From the NCBI GenBank assembly GCA_020442475.1, contig JAGRKA010000021.1, forward strand, positions 1-34,533: a DNA stretch of 34,533 bases, written 5' to 3'. The stretch comes from Alphaproteobacteria bacterium (lineage in GTDB: Bacteria; Pseudomonadota; Alphaproteobacteria; Micavibrionales; Micavibrionaceae). Every line of letters starts with the position of its first letter. Within the stretch, counting starts at the first letter, position 1. Under the pieces are notes generated by a model, which did not search any database, had not been told where the DNA came from, and worked only from the letters and a program-made list of their open reading frames with translations. Of this stretch, positions 1 through 7,785 are shown piece after piece. Both the position numbers and the translations under genes were made by a program.

Positions 1-1139
1 TGTGTCAGGGGATCGAGAATTACTCCCGCTATCTCACAGGCCGTGCACCGGGCGAGCCGCCGCCGACACTGATCGAATATCTGCCAGACGATGCGCTGAT
101 GTTTTTAGATGAAAGCCACGTCATGCTGCCGCAGCTTCGCGCCATGTATAACGGAGACTTTAAACGCAAATCCACGCTGGTTGAGTATGGGTTCCGCTTG
201 CCTGCCGCCGTCGATAACCGCCCGCTTAAGTTCGATGAGTGGAACGCCATGCGCGGGCAGAGTATTTTCGTCTCCGCCACGCCGGGGCCGTGGGAGCTGG
301 AGCAAACGGGCGGGGTCTTCGCGGAGCAAGTCGTGCGCCCTACGGGCCTTATCGATCCGCCGGTGGAAATTCGCCCGACTGCGCATCAGGTGGATGATCT
401 CATGGCCGAGTGTAAGACGGTCGTGGAGGAGATGGGCGGGCGCGTTCTGGTCACAACGCTGACCAAGAAAATGGCTGAAGACCTCACTGAATATCTGGAG
501 GAGAACGGCGCGCGCGTGCGCTATATGCATTCGGACGTGGACACGCTGGAGCGGATCGAGATCATGCAGGATTTGCGCGCGGGTGTGTTCGATATCCTGA
601 TCGGGATTAACCTTTTGCGTGAAGGGCTTGATATCCCTGAAGTTTTACGGGTCTGCATTCTGGATGCGGATAAGGAAGGGTTCTTGCGCTCCACCACTTC
701 GTTGATTCAGACGATCGGGCGCACAGCCCGGAATGTCGATGGAAAAGCAATCCTTTACGCGGATAAGGTAACGGAGTCTATGAAGGCTGCAATCGAGGAA
801 ACGAACCGCCGCCGTGAAAAGCAAAAGGCATGGAACGCGGCCCATAACATCACGCCCGCCACCGTTAAAAGAGCCATGAGCAGCGCTCTGGCCGGTGTTC
901 TGGAGCAAATCGAGCGGGCGAAAGCACCGGCAGCGTCTTATGCGGGTGGCTTCGCCGATGGGGCGCAGGCGGTGTTCGGCGAAGACAGGGAAGCGCTTCA
1001 CGACCCGAAAACCCTGCGCAAGACCATTGAAACCCTCCGCGCGCAAATGCTGAAACATGCGGAAAATCTGGAATTCGAAGAAGCCGCAAAGCTCCGGGAC
1101 CGGGTGAAACGGCTGGAAGATGCGGAGTTGGGGTTATAG
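1..1139 (+). CDS. uvrB: UvrABC system protein B, C-terminal part (5' end outside window)
   Basis: UvrB is the DNA-damage-verifying helicase-like subunit of nucleotide excision repair, working with UvrA and UvrC in the cytoplasm. The frame is open from base 3, so the gene starts before the window; about 378 residues remain of a family that is usually 660-720 long. Visible marks are the [10 protein letters not shown]...PGEPPPTL segment, DESHV (Walker B/motif II, near base 108), the motif V/VI stretch with [13 protein letters not shown] and QTIGRTARN, and a C-terminal UVR domain ([16 protein letters not shown]) that binds UvrC. It stops at 1137-1139 with no gene directly behind it; a repeat-bearing spacer follows. 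The identification is secure; only the N-terminal ATPase half is unseen. Confidence 0.97.
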   Translation, partial: CQGIENYSRYLTGRAPGEPPPTLIEYLPDDALMFLDESHVMLPQLRAMYNGDFKRKSTLVEYGFRLPAAVDNRPLKFDEWNAMRGQSIFVSATPGPWELEQTGGVFAEQVVRPTGLIDPPVEIRPTAHQVDDLMAECKTVVEEMGGRVLVTTLTKKMAEDLTEYLEENGARVRYMHSDVDTLERIEIMQDLRAGVFDILIGINLLREGLDIPEVLRVCILDADKEGFLRSTTSLIQTIGRTARNVDGKAILYADKVTESMKAAIEETNRRREKQKAWNAAHNITPATVKRAMSSALAGVLEQIERAKAPAASYAGGFADGAQAVFGEDREALHDPKTLRKTIETLRAQMLKHAENLEFEEAAKLRDRVKRLEDAELGL

Positions 1140-1165
1140 CCTACACGGATAAAGATTCAATTTTT

Positions 1166-1247
1166 GTCATTAGAGCGACCGCAGGAAGCGTGGCAATCCA
1201 GAAGAAAAAACTGGATTGCTTCGTCGCTTAGTGCGCCTCGCAATGAC
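1166..1247. repeat. Dispersed palindromic repeat, family A, copy 1
   Basis: An 82-bp imperfect palindrome that begins gtcatt and ends caatgac, with an internal GGCAATCCAG...CTGGATTGC pair. Similar copies lie at 5427-5508, 14352-14434 and 29105-29195. This copy is preceded by gattcaatttttgtcat (1154-1170), an extension also found, inverted, beside the repeats near 5504-5525 and 5715-5735. It can fold into a long RNA hairpin behind uvrB. No coding sequence is seen in it. Confidence 0.85.
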
Positions 1248-1288
1248 GGTGTTTCACGATCATTTTTGTTTGGGTCGGCTCTGTTTTG

Positions 1289-1322
1289 AACCACCAAGCG
1301 CACGAAGGTCACGAAGATTTTT
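1289..1322. repeat. CACGAAGG-type short repeat (family C)
   Basis: The segment carries accaccaagcgcacgaagg followed by tcacgaagattttt. It resembles the CACGAAGG-containing repeat pair found inverted at 31362-31419 and 31445-31501. It sits in the 281-bp gap between uvrB and the lipoprotein gene, which otherwise shows only the family A palindrome. Confidence 0.55.
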
Positions 1323-1420
1323 CCCACAATATGCCGACTTTACAGGAGCGGGGCTTTCTGATAGCCATAAGGCATAATCCGTAAATATAAACATATGCGT
1401 ACCAATATAGGAGTTATCTG

Positions 1421-1900
1421 ATGGATTTTCTGAATAATACGAAGAAAAAGGCTATGGTCGCTGTACTCCCTGTCTTTTTAGGGGTTTCCGGCTGTGCTCA
1501 AATGACTCACAAAGCCACGGCGCCCCAGACAGATCGGGAAGCATTTTGCCGTGAATACGCGGATCAAAGCACCGGGACGGTGCAAGAGCGCGCGGTAGAT
1601 GCAGGGGTCGGTACGGCTATCGGGGCTGCTATCGGTGCTGTTGCCGGAGCCGTCGCGCCTGGCATCAGTACAGGTAAAGGCGCTCTATTCGGCGGGGGCG
1701 CAGGACTCACCACAAAAATAGTCCAGCAGGATAGTGAATATAGCCGGGTCTTTAACGACTGTATGAGGAATCCGCAGTATAACCAGCCTCAACAACCGCA
1801 AACCGTTTTGCCACGGACAAAACCGGATGTACCTAGCTCGGTTACGCCGGGTGCCGGTGGCTCGCAGATGTATCAAGGGCCGATGTTACCGGTGAGATAA
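1421..1900 (+). CDS. Small glycine-zipper lipoprotein, function unknown
   Basis: The 159-residue product starts with a basic N-terminus, a hydrophobic stretch and a lipobox ending GVSGC (Cys25), so it is probably a lipoprotein of the outer membrane or periplasmic face. Residues about 59-95 form a glycine-zipper-like segment (repeated G-x3-G: GTAIGAAIGAVAG, then GALFGGGAG) of the kind seen in OmpA-linked or YMGG/SLP-like small lipoproteins, which insert in or stack against membranes. The tail is rich in Pro and Gln. The start is supported by AGGAG at 1409-1413, seven bases upstream. The gene stands alone and is closed by a good terminator at 1943-1980. I do not recognise a specific named family, so the function is left open. 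Confidence 0.85.
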   Translation: MDFLNNTKKKAMVAVLPVFLGVSGCAQMTHKATAPQTDREAFCREYADQSTGTVQERAVDAGVGTAIGAAIGAVAGAVAPGISTGKGALFGGGAGLTTKIVQQDSEYSRVFNDCMRNPQYNQPQQPQTVLPRTKPDVPSSVTPGAGGSQMYQGPMLPVR

Positions 1901-1942
1901 AGTCATCACAAACGGCCCTCATTGCGACGGGCAAATACGGCG

Positions 1943-1980
1943 AAGCCATCCGGTATGAAACTGGATGGCTTTGTTTTTTT
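1943..1980 (+). terminator. Rho-independent terminator after the lipoprotein gene
   Basis: A 12-bp stem (AAGCCATCCGGT / ACTGGATGGCTT, one G-T wobble) with a 5-base loop is followed by a T-rich run (tgttttttt). It is correctly placed 43 bases behind the stop of the lipoprotein gene. On the other strand there is no T-run, so it should not terminate zapA transcription. Confidence 0.85.
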
Positions 1981-2033
1981 GGCTCCCCGCACGCGCTGCG
2001 CTTGGGGGGGGATAACGGTTTGGAGATTGCACT

Positions 2034-2369
2034 TTACAAATTCTGGATACGTTTGGCTATTGTGTCGATCCGCCCGGCAAGCGTGTCGATCGCTTCGATA
2101 ATCAGCGCCTCTTCCTCGCGGGCGCTTTCATCGTTGCGGACTTGCCCACCCAGATTGTCGAGATCGGCGCGCAGGTCGAAAATCTCGTCAGCCAGCATCA
2201 GCGTCGTGAGTACGAGCAGGTGCGATTCGCTGGCGGCGGCGCCCGCAGAGGCGATGTCGTGCAGCCGTTCATCGACGTAGCGTGAAAGGTCCGATACACG
2301 CTGCTCTTGACCGTCCTGGCAGGATATGCCGTAACGGCGGCCGTGAATGGTAATGTCAACTTGCGCCAT
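2034..2369 (-). CDS. zapA: Cell division protein ZapA
   Basis: ZapA binds FtsZ in the cytoplasm and promotes bundling of protofilaments in the Z-ring. The 111-residue length fits the family. The N-terminus (VDITIHGRRYGISCQDG followed by a YVDERL segment) is the ZapA globular domain, and the rest, from about residue 50, is a long predicted coiled coil typical of ZapA dimers and tetramers (LTTLMLADEIFDLRADLDNL). The ATG at 2369 has GGGAGAG five bases upstream. A small coiled-coil gene precedes it on the same strand with 35 bases between them, probably in one operon. The target, FtsZ, is also encoded in this window (23460-25370). Confidence 0.9.
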   Translation of the reverse strand: MAQVDITIHGRRYGISCQDGQEQRVSDLSRYVDERLHDIASAGAAASESHLLVLTTLMLADEIFDLRADLDNLGGQVRNDESAREEEALIIEAIDTLAGRIDTIAKRIQNL

Positions 2370-2404
2370 GGCGCTCTCCCGTCAGTTACTCTAAAGTTTA
2401 AAGC

Positions 2405-2644
2405 TTAGGCCCGTCCCAGCACGGTTTCAACCTTTTCAATCACCCGGTCAAGATGCAGCGCGATCAGGGCCGGATCGACAGACTCTCCGGAATCCAGCGC
2501 GGGCAGAGCATTGCCGTTACCGGGCAGGGCCCCGAACATATCGCGCTGCTGCCCGGCCATAGAGCGTTCGAGGGTCCCGACCGCATTGTCCAGATGTCCT
2601 ATCGCCCCGTAAAGCCGTTCCATGGCCTGTCTCATTGCCGACAC
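2405..2644 (-). CDS. Small coiled-coil protein upstream of zapA (unknown)
   Basis: A 79-residue protein with a heptad-like N-terminal helix (AMERLYGAIGHLDNAVGTLERSM), a Gly/Asn/Pro-rich middle, and a C-terminal helix (ALIALHLDRVIEKVETVLG). I chose the GTG start at 2644 because an AGGAG lies eight bases upstream (2653-2657); in-frame ATGs at 2635 and 2623 lack this. It shares strand and a 35-bp gap with zapA, so a cell-division-related role is plausible. Short coiled-coil proteins next to zapA are common in alphaproteobacteria (DUF4164-like), but I cannot assign it to that family with certainty. Confidence 0.7.
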   Translation of the reverse strand: MSAMRQAMERLYGAIGHLDNAVGTLERSMAGQQRDMFGALPGNGNALPALDSGESVDPALIALHLDRVIEKVETVLGRA

Positions 2645-2871
2645 GTCGATCGCTCCTTCTTTTTCGCGCTATATGTATGAAGTGCCCTCATTATTTCGGG
2701 CCGCGGCGGAGCGGTCAAGGGCGTAGCGTAATTTTTCGTGAGTCAATCACAGCTATCTTTACCATCTTTCAAGCGCAGAGCATCTTGACCTGCCTGCAAG
2801 TGCGCGGCATTGTAACGAAATCATTTCAACAAAAACTGGTCAAAAAGAACAGAAGGGACTTTGAGTAACCC

Positions 2872-4872
2872 ATGACAACCCCTCACGCCGCGCAGGCTCC
2901 CTCAGGTGAAACCGCTTACGATCTTAAACGCATGGCAAATGCGATTCGCGCTCTGGCTATGGATGCAGTGCAGGCCGCCAATTCCGGGCATCCCGGCATG
3001 CCGATGGGGATGGCCGACGTGGCCACGGTCCTGTATACGAAATTCCTGAAATTTGATCCCAAAAACCCGGAATGGGCGGACCGCGACCGGTTTATCCTGT
3101 CCGCCGGGCATGGCTCAATGCTGCTTTATGCGCTGAACTATCTCACGGGCTATGAGAAAATGACGTTGGAGGAGATCAAGAATTTCCGCCAGCTTGGCCA
3201 CATCACCGCCGGGCACCCGGAAGTTGAGCCGGATGCGGGCATCGAAATGACAACCGGACCGCTGGGGCAGGGGATATCGACCGCGCCCGGTATGGCGCTG
3301 GCCGAGCGGATGTTGAACGCCCGCTTTGGTGACGATCTTGTAAACCATTATACCTATGTGATCGCCAGCGACGGCGACATGATGGAGGGAATTTCGCATG
3401 AGGCCTGCTCTTTAGCCGGGCATATGAGGCTTTCGAAGCTGATCGTTCTATATGACGATAACGGTATTTGTATTGACGGAGCGACAAGTACATCTTTTAG
3501 CGACAATACACCGCAACGCTTCGAGGCGTATGGCTGGGATACAGCCACGGTAGACGGGCATGATTTCGCAGCCATAGAGGCCGCTATCGCCGCAGCGCAA
3601 AAATCGAACAAGCCCTCTTTGATCTGCTGCAAGACAAAAATCGGCTTCGGTGCGCCGACGAAGGAAAATTCAGCTTCTTCCCATGGCGCGCCGCTGGGCG
3701 AAGAGGAAATTGCAGGCGCCCGGAAAAATCTGGATTGGCCGCACGGCCCGTTCGAGGTGCCGGGTGATGTGCTGGACCAATGGCGCAGCGTTGGGCAGCG
3801 CGCCTATCAGGCGCAGCTTGACTGGCAGGCGCGTCTGGAGAATTCTGCGGACAAGGCGGCATTCCTGAAGGCTCTGAATAAGGATATCGCGCAAGATATC
3901 GCGCCGCTGATCGCAGAGGTGAAAAAAGCCTTCGCGGCGGATAGGCCGAAAAAGGCCACGCGCCAGACGTCCGGAACGGTCTTGGAGAAGCTCGTTCCTG
4001 CCGTTCAGGAAATGGTCGGCGGTAGCGCGGACCTGACCGGTTCGAATAATACGATTGTAAAAGATCGCGGCATTGTCTCTAAAAGCGACTATAAAGGGCA
4101 GTATATCCATTACGGCGTACGCGAGCACGCTATGGCTGCGATGATGAACGGTATGGCGCTGCATGGCGGCATCATTCCTTATTCAGGGACGTTCCTGCAA
4201 TTTGCCGATTATTCGCGGCCTGCAATCCGGTTGGGGGCGCTGATGAAACAGCGCGTTATCCACGTGATGACGCATGATTCCATCGGGCTTGGCGAAGATG
4301 GACCAACGCATCAGCCGGTCGAGCATCTGGCAGCGCTGCGGGCGATCCCGAATCTGTATGTATTCCGCCCGTGTGACGGGGTGGAAACGGCTGAATGCTG
4401 GGAGCTGGCGCTGAATTTGAAGAGCAGCCCGTCCGTGATGGCTTTGACGCGCCAAGGCTTGCCGACCGTGCGCGAAGACGGCGCGGAGAATTTGTCCGCG
4501 CGCGGCGCTTATATTTTGAAGGACTCCGAGGGCGCTCCGGCGGTCACGTTGTTTGCATCTGGTTCGGAAGTGTCTATCGCGCTGGAGGCGGCGGAGCGTC
4601 TGGGGCCGCAAACCCGCATTGTTTCGGTGCCGTGTATGGATCTGTTCCGGGAGCAGGACGGCGCTTATATTCAAAGCCTGATTTGTAACGATTCGATCAA
4701 GGTCGGGATTGAGGCTGCGATCCGGCAGGGTTGGGACGGTATTATTGGCGCGCACTCACCCTTTATCGGGATGAATGGCTTCGGCGCATCCGCTCCGGCT
4801 GAAGAGCTGTACCGCCATTTCGGCATTACGGCGGATGCGGTCGTTAAAGCGGTCGAGGAGAAGCGCCGCTAA
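2872..4872 (+). CDS. tkt: Transketolase
   Basis: Transketolase is a cytoplasmic, thiamine-diphosphate- and Mg-dependent enzyme that moves two-carbon ketol units between sugar phosphates in the non-oxidative pentose phosphate pathway. At 666 residues it is full length. Visible marks are the N-terminal substrate/cofactor segment GHPGMPMGMADV, GPLGQGIS, the Mg/ThDP motif ASDGDMMEG...YDDNGICIDG, the pyrimidine-domain segment REHAMAAMMNGMALHGG, and HDSIGLGEDGPTHQPVEHLA. The C-terminal domain (GIEAAIRQGWDGIIG...FGASAPAEELYRHFGIT) is intact. It is divergent from the zapA pair across 227 bp; a TTGACC at 2785-2790 could be a -35, but I see no convincing -10. A small unknown gene begins 10 bases downstream. 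Confidence 0.98.
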   Translation: MTTPHAAQAPSGETAYDLKRMANAIRALAMDAVQAANSGHPGMPMGMADVATVLYTKFLKFDPKNPEWADRDRFILSAGHGSMLLYALNYLTGYEKMTLEEIKNFRQLGHITAGHPEVEPDAGIEMTTGPLGQGISTAPGMALAERMLNARFGDDLVNHYTYVIASDGDMMEGISHEACSLAGHMRLSKLIVLYDDNGICIDGATSTSFSDNTPQRFEAYGWDTATVDGHDFAAIEAAIAAAQKSNKPSLICCKTKIGFGAPTKENSASSHGAPLGEEEIAGARKNLDWPHGPFEVPGDVLDQWRSVGQRAYQAQLDWQARLENSADKAAFLKALNKDIAQDIAPLIAEVKKAFAADRPKKATRQTSGTVLEKLVPAVQEMVGGSADLTGSNNTIVKDRGIVSKSDYKGQYIHYGVREHAMAAMMNGMALHGGIIPYSGTFLQFADYSRPAIRLGALMKQRVIHVMTHDSIGLGEDGPTHQPVEHLAALRAIPNLYVFRPCDGVETAECWELALNLKSSPSVMALTRQGLPTVREDGAENLSARGAYILKDSEGAPAVTLFASGSEVSIALEAAERLGPQTRIVSVPCMDLFREQDGAYIQSLICNDSIKVGIEAAIRQGWDGIIGAHSPFIGMNGFGASAPAEELYRHFGITADAVVKAVEEKRR

Positions 4873-4882
4873 GCGAGAGGCG

Positions 4883-5395
4883 ATGAAGGAGCATTCTAAA
4901 GCGTTTAATGCCTTTGAAAAAGGCTGCGTTAAAATGCTGGCAGAATTTATGGAGAGCGGCGGCGCGCTGAAGGTCACAGGCACGCGAGAGCGCTTGATTC
5001 CTGCGGAGCATATAAGAGGGCTTCGCATGCAGGGGAAAGAGCTACAGGTTTTCGATCCCGGATTGCAGCAACCCGACTCCCGCAAGGATAACGACGAAAA
5101 GCCTTTGGGTGCGCATATTCGTATCGTTGGTAAAGCCCATGAAAATGACGGCTTGAAATATGATGGCAAGGATGGGTTTCTAGCCTTTATTTGTCCGGAT
5201 CGGGATATTTATTTATGTCCGGATACGGCAGGCAACCGGGCGCTTTTGGAGGGGGCCGGTTTTAAAAGATATCCGCTGCGCGTCCCCTATAGGCATGGCC
5301 ATGGCTCTGAGGACGAGGGCGTGGACGGGGTGTTGCAAAGCTGGGCTCAACAGCGTAGATGCCCAAAAGGGCCGGGATACGTTCCAGACATATAG
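4883..5395 (+). CDS. Conserved-looking protein of unknown function behind tkt
   Basis: A 170-residue soluble protein that I do not recognise. It starts 10 bases after the tkt stop with AGAGG immediately upstream (spacing only 2), so it is probably co-transcribed with tkt and perhaps translated by reinitiation; an alternative in-frame ATG lies at 4934. It has no signal peptide or membrane segment. Visible traits are an N-terminal helical part (AFNAFEKGCVKMLAEFMES), a mid segment with IRIVGKAHENDG, and a beta-rich part with three cysteines (CVKM, FICPDRD, YLCPDTAGN). Codon usage resembles the neighbours. Because the tail runs into repeat-rich DNA, the last residues may not be conserved. Confidence 0.65.
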   Translation: MKEHSKAFNAFEKGCVKMLAEFMESGGALKVTGTRERLIPAEHIRGLRMQGKELQVFDPGLQQPDSRKDNDEKPLGAHIRIVGKAHENDGLKYDGKDGFLAFICPDRDIYLCPDTAGNRALLEGAGFKRYPLRVPYRHGHGSEDEGVDGVLQSWAQQRRCPKGPGYVPDI

Positions 5396-5426
5396 CCGAT
5401 CCTCTATAGAATGATCATACAAAACC

Positions 5427-5508
5427 GTCATTGCGAGGAGGCAGAGCCGACGAAGCAATCCAGTGTTCCTGCTGGATTGCCGCGCGCCCGTTGGTCGCTC
5501 GCAATGAC
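5427..5508. repeat. Dispersed palindromic repeat, family A, copy 2
   Basis: 82 bp, gtcattgcgagg...cgctcgcaatgac, with internal AGCAATCCAG/CTGGATTGC halves. It is inverted relative to copy 1: the GACGAAGCAATCCAG half comes first. It is followed by the aaaatcgaatcatttt extension that also flanks copy 1 and the family B repeat. Confidence 0.85.
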
Positions 5509-5557
5509 AAAAATCGAATCATTTTAATCTGGTCGATCTCTATATGAATTCAAAAGA

Positions 5558-5575
5558 TCCCCGCTTTCGCGGGGA
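5558..5575. repeat. Short GC-rich hairpin
   Basis: TCCCCGC...GCGGGGA with a four-base loop inside an A+T-rich spacer. The CCCCGC/GCGGGG core recurs in the repeats at 5624-5719 and 16987-17030, so this is probably a fragment of the same family. It is not followed by a long T-run. Confidence 0.5.
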
Positions 5576-5623
5576 AAGCAAAAAGGTATGAATTTTGAAT
5601 CAGTCTTATTTGGATAGGCTATA

Positions 5624-5719
5624 TATGTGAGCCGCTTTCAGCGGCTCTCTTTGTAATCCCAAGCCTGTCCCCGCGCAGGCGGGGATTTAAGCGATGCTGC
5701 GCATCGCCTCCGGGATGAC
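5624..5719. repeat. Dispersed composite repeat, family B, copy 1
   Basis: Contains the hairpin gagccgctttcagcggctc, then a CCCCGC hairpin, then GCGATGCTGCGCATCGC, and ends cctccgggatgac. A copy with the same order of modules lies at 17034-17111. The sequence gagccgctttYagcggctctctt is shared almost exactly by both copies. Confidence 0.8.
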
Positions 5720-5752
5720 AAAAATTGAATCATTTGATAGGAAATTACCCAT

Positions 5753-5787
5753 ATAAAAACCACCCCGGCCTTTTAAGAACGGGGTGG
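5753..5787 (-). terminator. Rho-independent terminator of the cyclophilin gene
   Basis: Read on the minus strand: CCACCCCG, a 12-base loop, CGGGGTGG, then TTTTTAT. The 8-bp GC-rich stem lies 33 bases behind the cyclophilin stop codon (5820-5822). Confidence 0.8.
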
Positions 5788-5819
5788 CAAAAAAGCTTTA
5801 GGTTTTAGGCCTTCAAGGC

Positions 5820-6629
5820 CTATTCGATGCCGGCGGCGCTTTCAGAGGAGGCGCTTCTTTCACGGATAGAGCCATATTGTGAACCGGTTTGAAGATCGGC
5901 TTGACCGGCTTCGGGTTCGACATTTGTCGGCGCTTCCATTTCTGCGGCATCACTGTCGGTTGCGGCAGCGGCAGGCTCTACAGATTCAGGTGCCGGTGAG
6001 GCGTCTTCTTCTGTTTTTGCCGGTGCTGTAGCGGCCCGCTCAGGGGCTGGCGCTGCTTCGGGCTGTTTTTCCGGTGTGGCGGCTGCGCTGTCCTGAACAT
6101 CAGCGGCGACCTGAACCTTTACCATCTTGTCGGGATTGGCCGGCGGTTCACCGCGCGCAACCGCATCAACATGCTCCATACCCTCTGTGACCTGTCCCCA
6201 AACGGTGTATTTACCCGTCAGGAAGCTGCATCCCGTGTCCGTAAAACAGATGAAGAACTGGGAATTGGCGGTATTCGGGCCAGAAGTTGCCATGCCGACT
6301 GTCCCGCGCTTATAGGGATAATCCGTGAACTCATCACGCAGGTCAGGCTTGTCTGAGCCGCCGCGGCCTGTCCCTGTAGGATCGCCTGTTTGGGCCATGA
6401 AGCCTTCAATGACGCGGTGGAAAACCACACCATCGTAAAAGCCTTCGCGGGCCAGTTCCTTGATGCGCTCGACATGAGCTGGTGCACGGTCCGGCAGCAT
6501 CTCGACCGTGACACGGCCTCCTGTGGACAGATCTATATATAGAGTGTCTTCCGGATTGCCCGCCTGGGCGTTGCTGGCTGCGCTCATGATTAAAATACTC
6601 CCGGCTGTCAGAATCAATTTCCTTACCAT
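5820..6629 (-). CDS. Periplasmic cyclophilin-type peptidyl-prolyl cis-trans isomerase with long acidic tail
   Basis: Cyclophilins catalyse cis-trans isomerisation of X-Pro bonds. The 269-residue product has a signal peptide (MVRKLILTAGSILIMSAASNAQAG, cleavage probably after AQA), so it should act in the periplasm, in the manner of PpiA. The cyclophilin domain spans about residues 27-178 with FHRVIEGFMAQTGDPTGTG (catalytic Arg and Gln-rich site), GTVGMATSGPNTANSQFFI and WGQVTEGMEHVDAV. Beyond residue 180 about 90 residues are rich in Ala, Pro, Glu and Ser with no recognisable fold; this low-complexity tail is unusual for the family and may act as a spacer or be proteolytically removed. It is divergent from lptB and closed by its own terminator. 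Confidence 0.93.
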   Translation of the reverse strand: MVRKLILTAGSILIMSAASNAQAGNPEDTLYIDLSTGGRVTVEMLPDRAPAHVERIKELAREGFYDGVVFHRVIEGFMAQTGDPTGTGRGGSDKPDLRDEFTDYPYKRGTVGMATSGPNTANSQFFICFTDTGCSFLTGKYTVWGQVTEGMEHVDAVARGEPPANPDKMVKVQVAADVQDSAAATPEKQPEAAPAPERAATAPAKTEEDASPAPESVEPAAAATDSDAAEMEAPTNVEPEAGQADLQTGSQYGSIRERSASSESAAGIE

Positions 6630-6799
6630 TCGAATCCCCTATCGGTTGAATGAAATGCTTGGTACCCCGGAGTCGTGCCATAAGGGGGCGAACATTGCAA
6701 GGGCCGCAGGAAAAAATCCACAGCCTATACTGGATTCGCCGCAAAAGCTGATGTACAGTCTTTATCAGGCAAAGTGTCGCGAAATCTGTTGGACTATCC

Positions 6800-7561
6800 A
6801 TGAGCTATAAACCCGCATCTCCACGGCTGAAAGAGGTCCCTAAGGGGCTTGTGGCGCGTCATTTATCCAAAAGCTATAAGAAGCGGCCCGTTTTGCGCGA
6901 TGTCAGCTTTTCCATCCAGCGCGGCGAGGCTGTCGCCCTTTTGGGGCCGAACGGCGCAGGGAAAACGACCTGTTTTTACATTACGACCGGCCTGATCCGC
7001 CCGGACGGCGGCTATATCCTGCTGGACGGGCAGGATATCACGGCGCTGCCTATGTACCGCCGGGCGCGGCTGGGAATTGGTTATCTTCCGCAGGAATCCT
7101 CAATCTTTCGTGGCTTGACCGTCGAGCAAAATCTGAAGGCCGTCATTGAATCTCAGGATTTGAATACGGAAGAGCAGGAGCTGATGCTCGAAGACTTGCT
7201 GGCGGAATTCGGAATCGAGCATTTACGCCGTACGCCTGCTCGCGCTCTGTCCGGCGGGGAGCGCCGCCGTGCGGAAATAGCGCGCGCGTTGGCCGCCCGC
7301 CCTGATTTTATCCTTCTTGATGAGCCGCTGGCCGGGATCGACCCGATTGCCGTCAGTGATATAAGGACGCTGATTTCCCACCTGAAAGACCGGGGAATCG
7401 GGGTTCTGATTACGGATCATAACGTACGGGACTGCCTCGGGATCGTAGACCGCGCCTATATTCTCCATGACGGGAAAGTTCTTATGCAGGGCGCCCCGCA
7501 GGAAATCGTGGATCATGAGGATGTCCGCCGTGTTTATCTGGGGGAAGGGTTTTCCCTTTGA
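6800..7561 (+). CDS. lptB: LPS export ABC transporter ATP-binding protein LptB
   Basis: LptB is the cytoplasmic ATPase that, with LptF and LptG, extracts lipopolysaccharide from the inner membrane for the Lpt bridge. The 253-residue protein shows Walker A GPNGAGKTT (49-57), the Q-loop (Gln98 in YLPQESSIF), the ABC signature LSGGE (150-154), Walker B ILLDEP (171-176), the D-loop GIDP and the switch His207 in ITDHNVRD. The YLPQE...IFRGLTVEQNL pattern and the short C-terminal extension are typical of LptB rather than other ABC ATPases. In many genomes lptC and lptA precede it; here it stands alone, divergent from the cyclophilin gene, with the AT-rich leader of the pilin locus behind it. Confidence 0.96.
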   Translation: MSYKPASPRLKEVPKGLVARHLSKSYKKRPVLRDVSFSIQRGEAVALLGPNGAGKTTCFYITTGLIRPDGGYILLDGQDITALPMYRRARLGIGYLPQESSIFRGLTVEQNLKAVIESQDLNTEEQELMLEDLLAEFGIEHLRRTPARALSGGERRRAEIARALAARPDFILLDEPLAGIDPIAVSDIRTLISHLKDRGIGVLITDHNVRDCLGIVDRAYILHDGKVLMQGAPQEIVDHEDVRRVYLGEGFSL

Positions 7562-7594
7562 GGGGCGTGCTTGTCTAACAGTTCACCCGTACGT

Positions 7595-7785
7595 GTCCAC
7601 AAAAATATTTATCATAAAAATTTTTTGATAAATGCTATTTTACAAAATACAGGAAAAATAAGAAATTTGTAAATTTACATAATATATATAAATTTGTTGT
7701 TTATCAGTTATTTATAGTCACTTCTTACTATTCATTTTGTTAAATTTAAAAGAATTAATACAATTTTAAATAATTTTTAGGTACC
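7595..7785. promoter_or_regulatory. Extremely AT-rich leader of the pilin locus
   Basis: Within the 370-bp gene-free interval 7562-7931 the core is strongly A+T-rich: I count about 15% G+C over 7621-7780, against roughly half in the neighbouring genes. It has many A-tracts and TATA-like words and no open frame. Such DNA is a typical target for xenogeneic silencers or nucleoid proteins (MucR/Ros, GapR) and can also serve as an UP element. Downstream of it, a perfect TTGACA occurs at 7816-7821, but the only nearby -10-like words (TATAGG at 7832, GATAGG at 7838) are poorly spaced or poor matches. Confidence 0.65.

Larger units (their letters stand above)
5396..5819. other. 424-bp gene-free, repeat-filled intergenic region
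   Basis: No convincing gene is present. The stretch holds a family A palindrome (5427-5508), a GC hairpin (5558-5575), a family B repeat (5624-5719), two direct copies of atgacaaaaat(c/t)gaatcattt (5504-5525 and 5715-5735) and a terminator for the cyclophilin gene (5753-5787). It separates the convergent tkt-side genes and the cyclophilin gene. Confidence 0.8.

Noticed and set aside
1901..2033. Possible 6S RNA behind zapA
   Set aside because: ssrS often follows zapA, but the interval is only 133 bp, holds the terminator of the opposite gene, and shows no 6S-like central bubble.
2635..2868. 77-residue plus-strand ORF before tkt
   Set aside because: It overlaps the start of the coiled-coil gene and the promoter interval, has no ribosome site, and its composition looks non-coding.
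6695..6731. Promoter TTGCAA...TATACT upstream of lptB
   Set aside because: The spacer is about 25 bases, too long for a sigma-70 promoter; no better -35 is present at the right distance.
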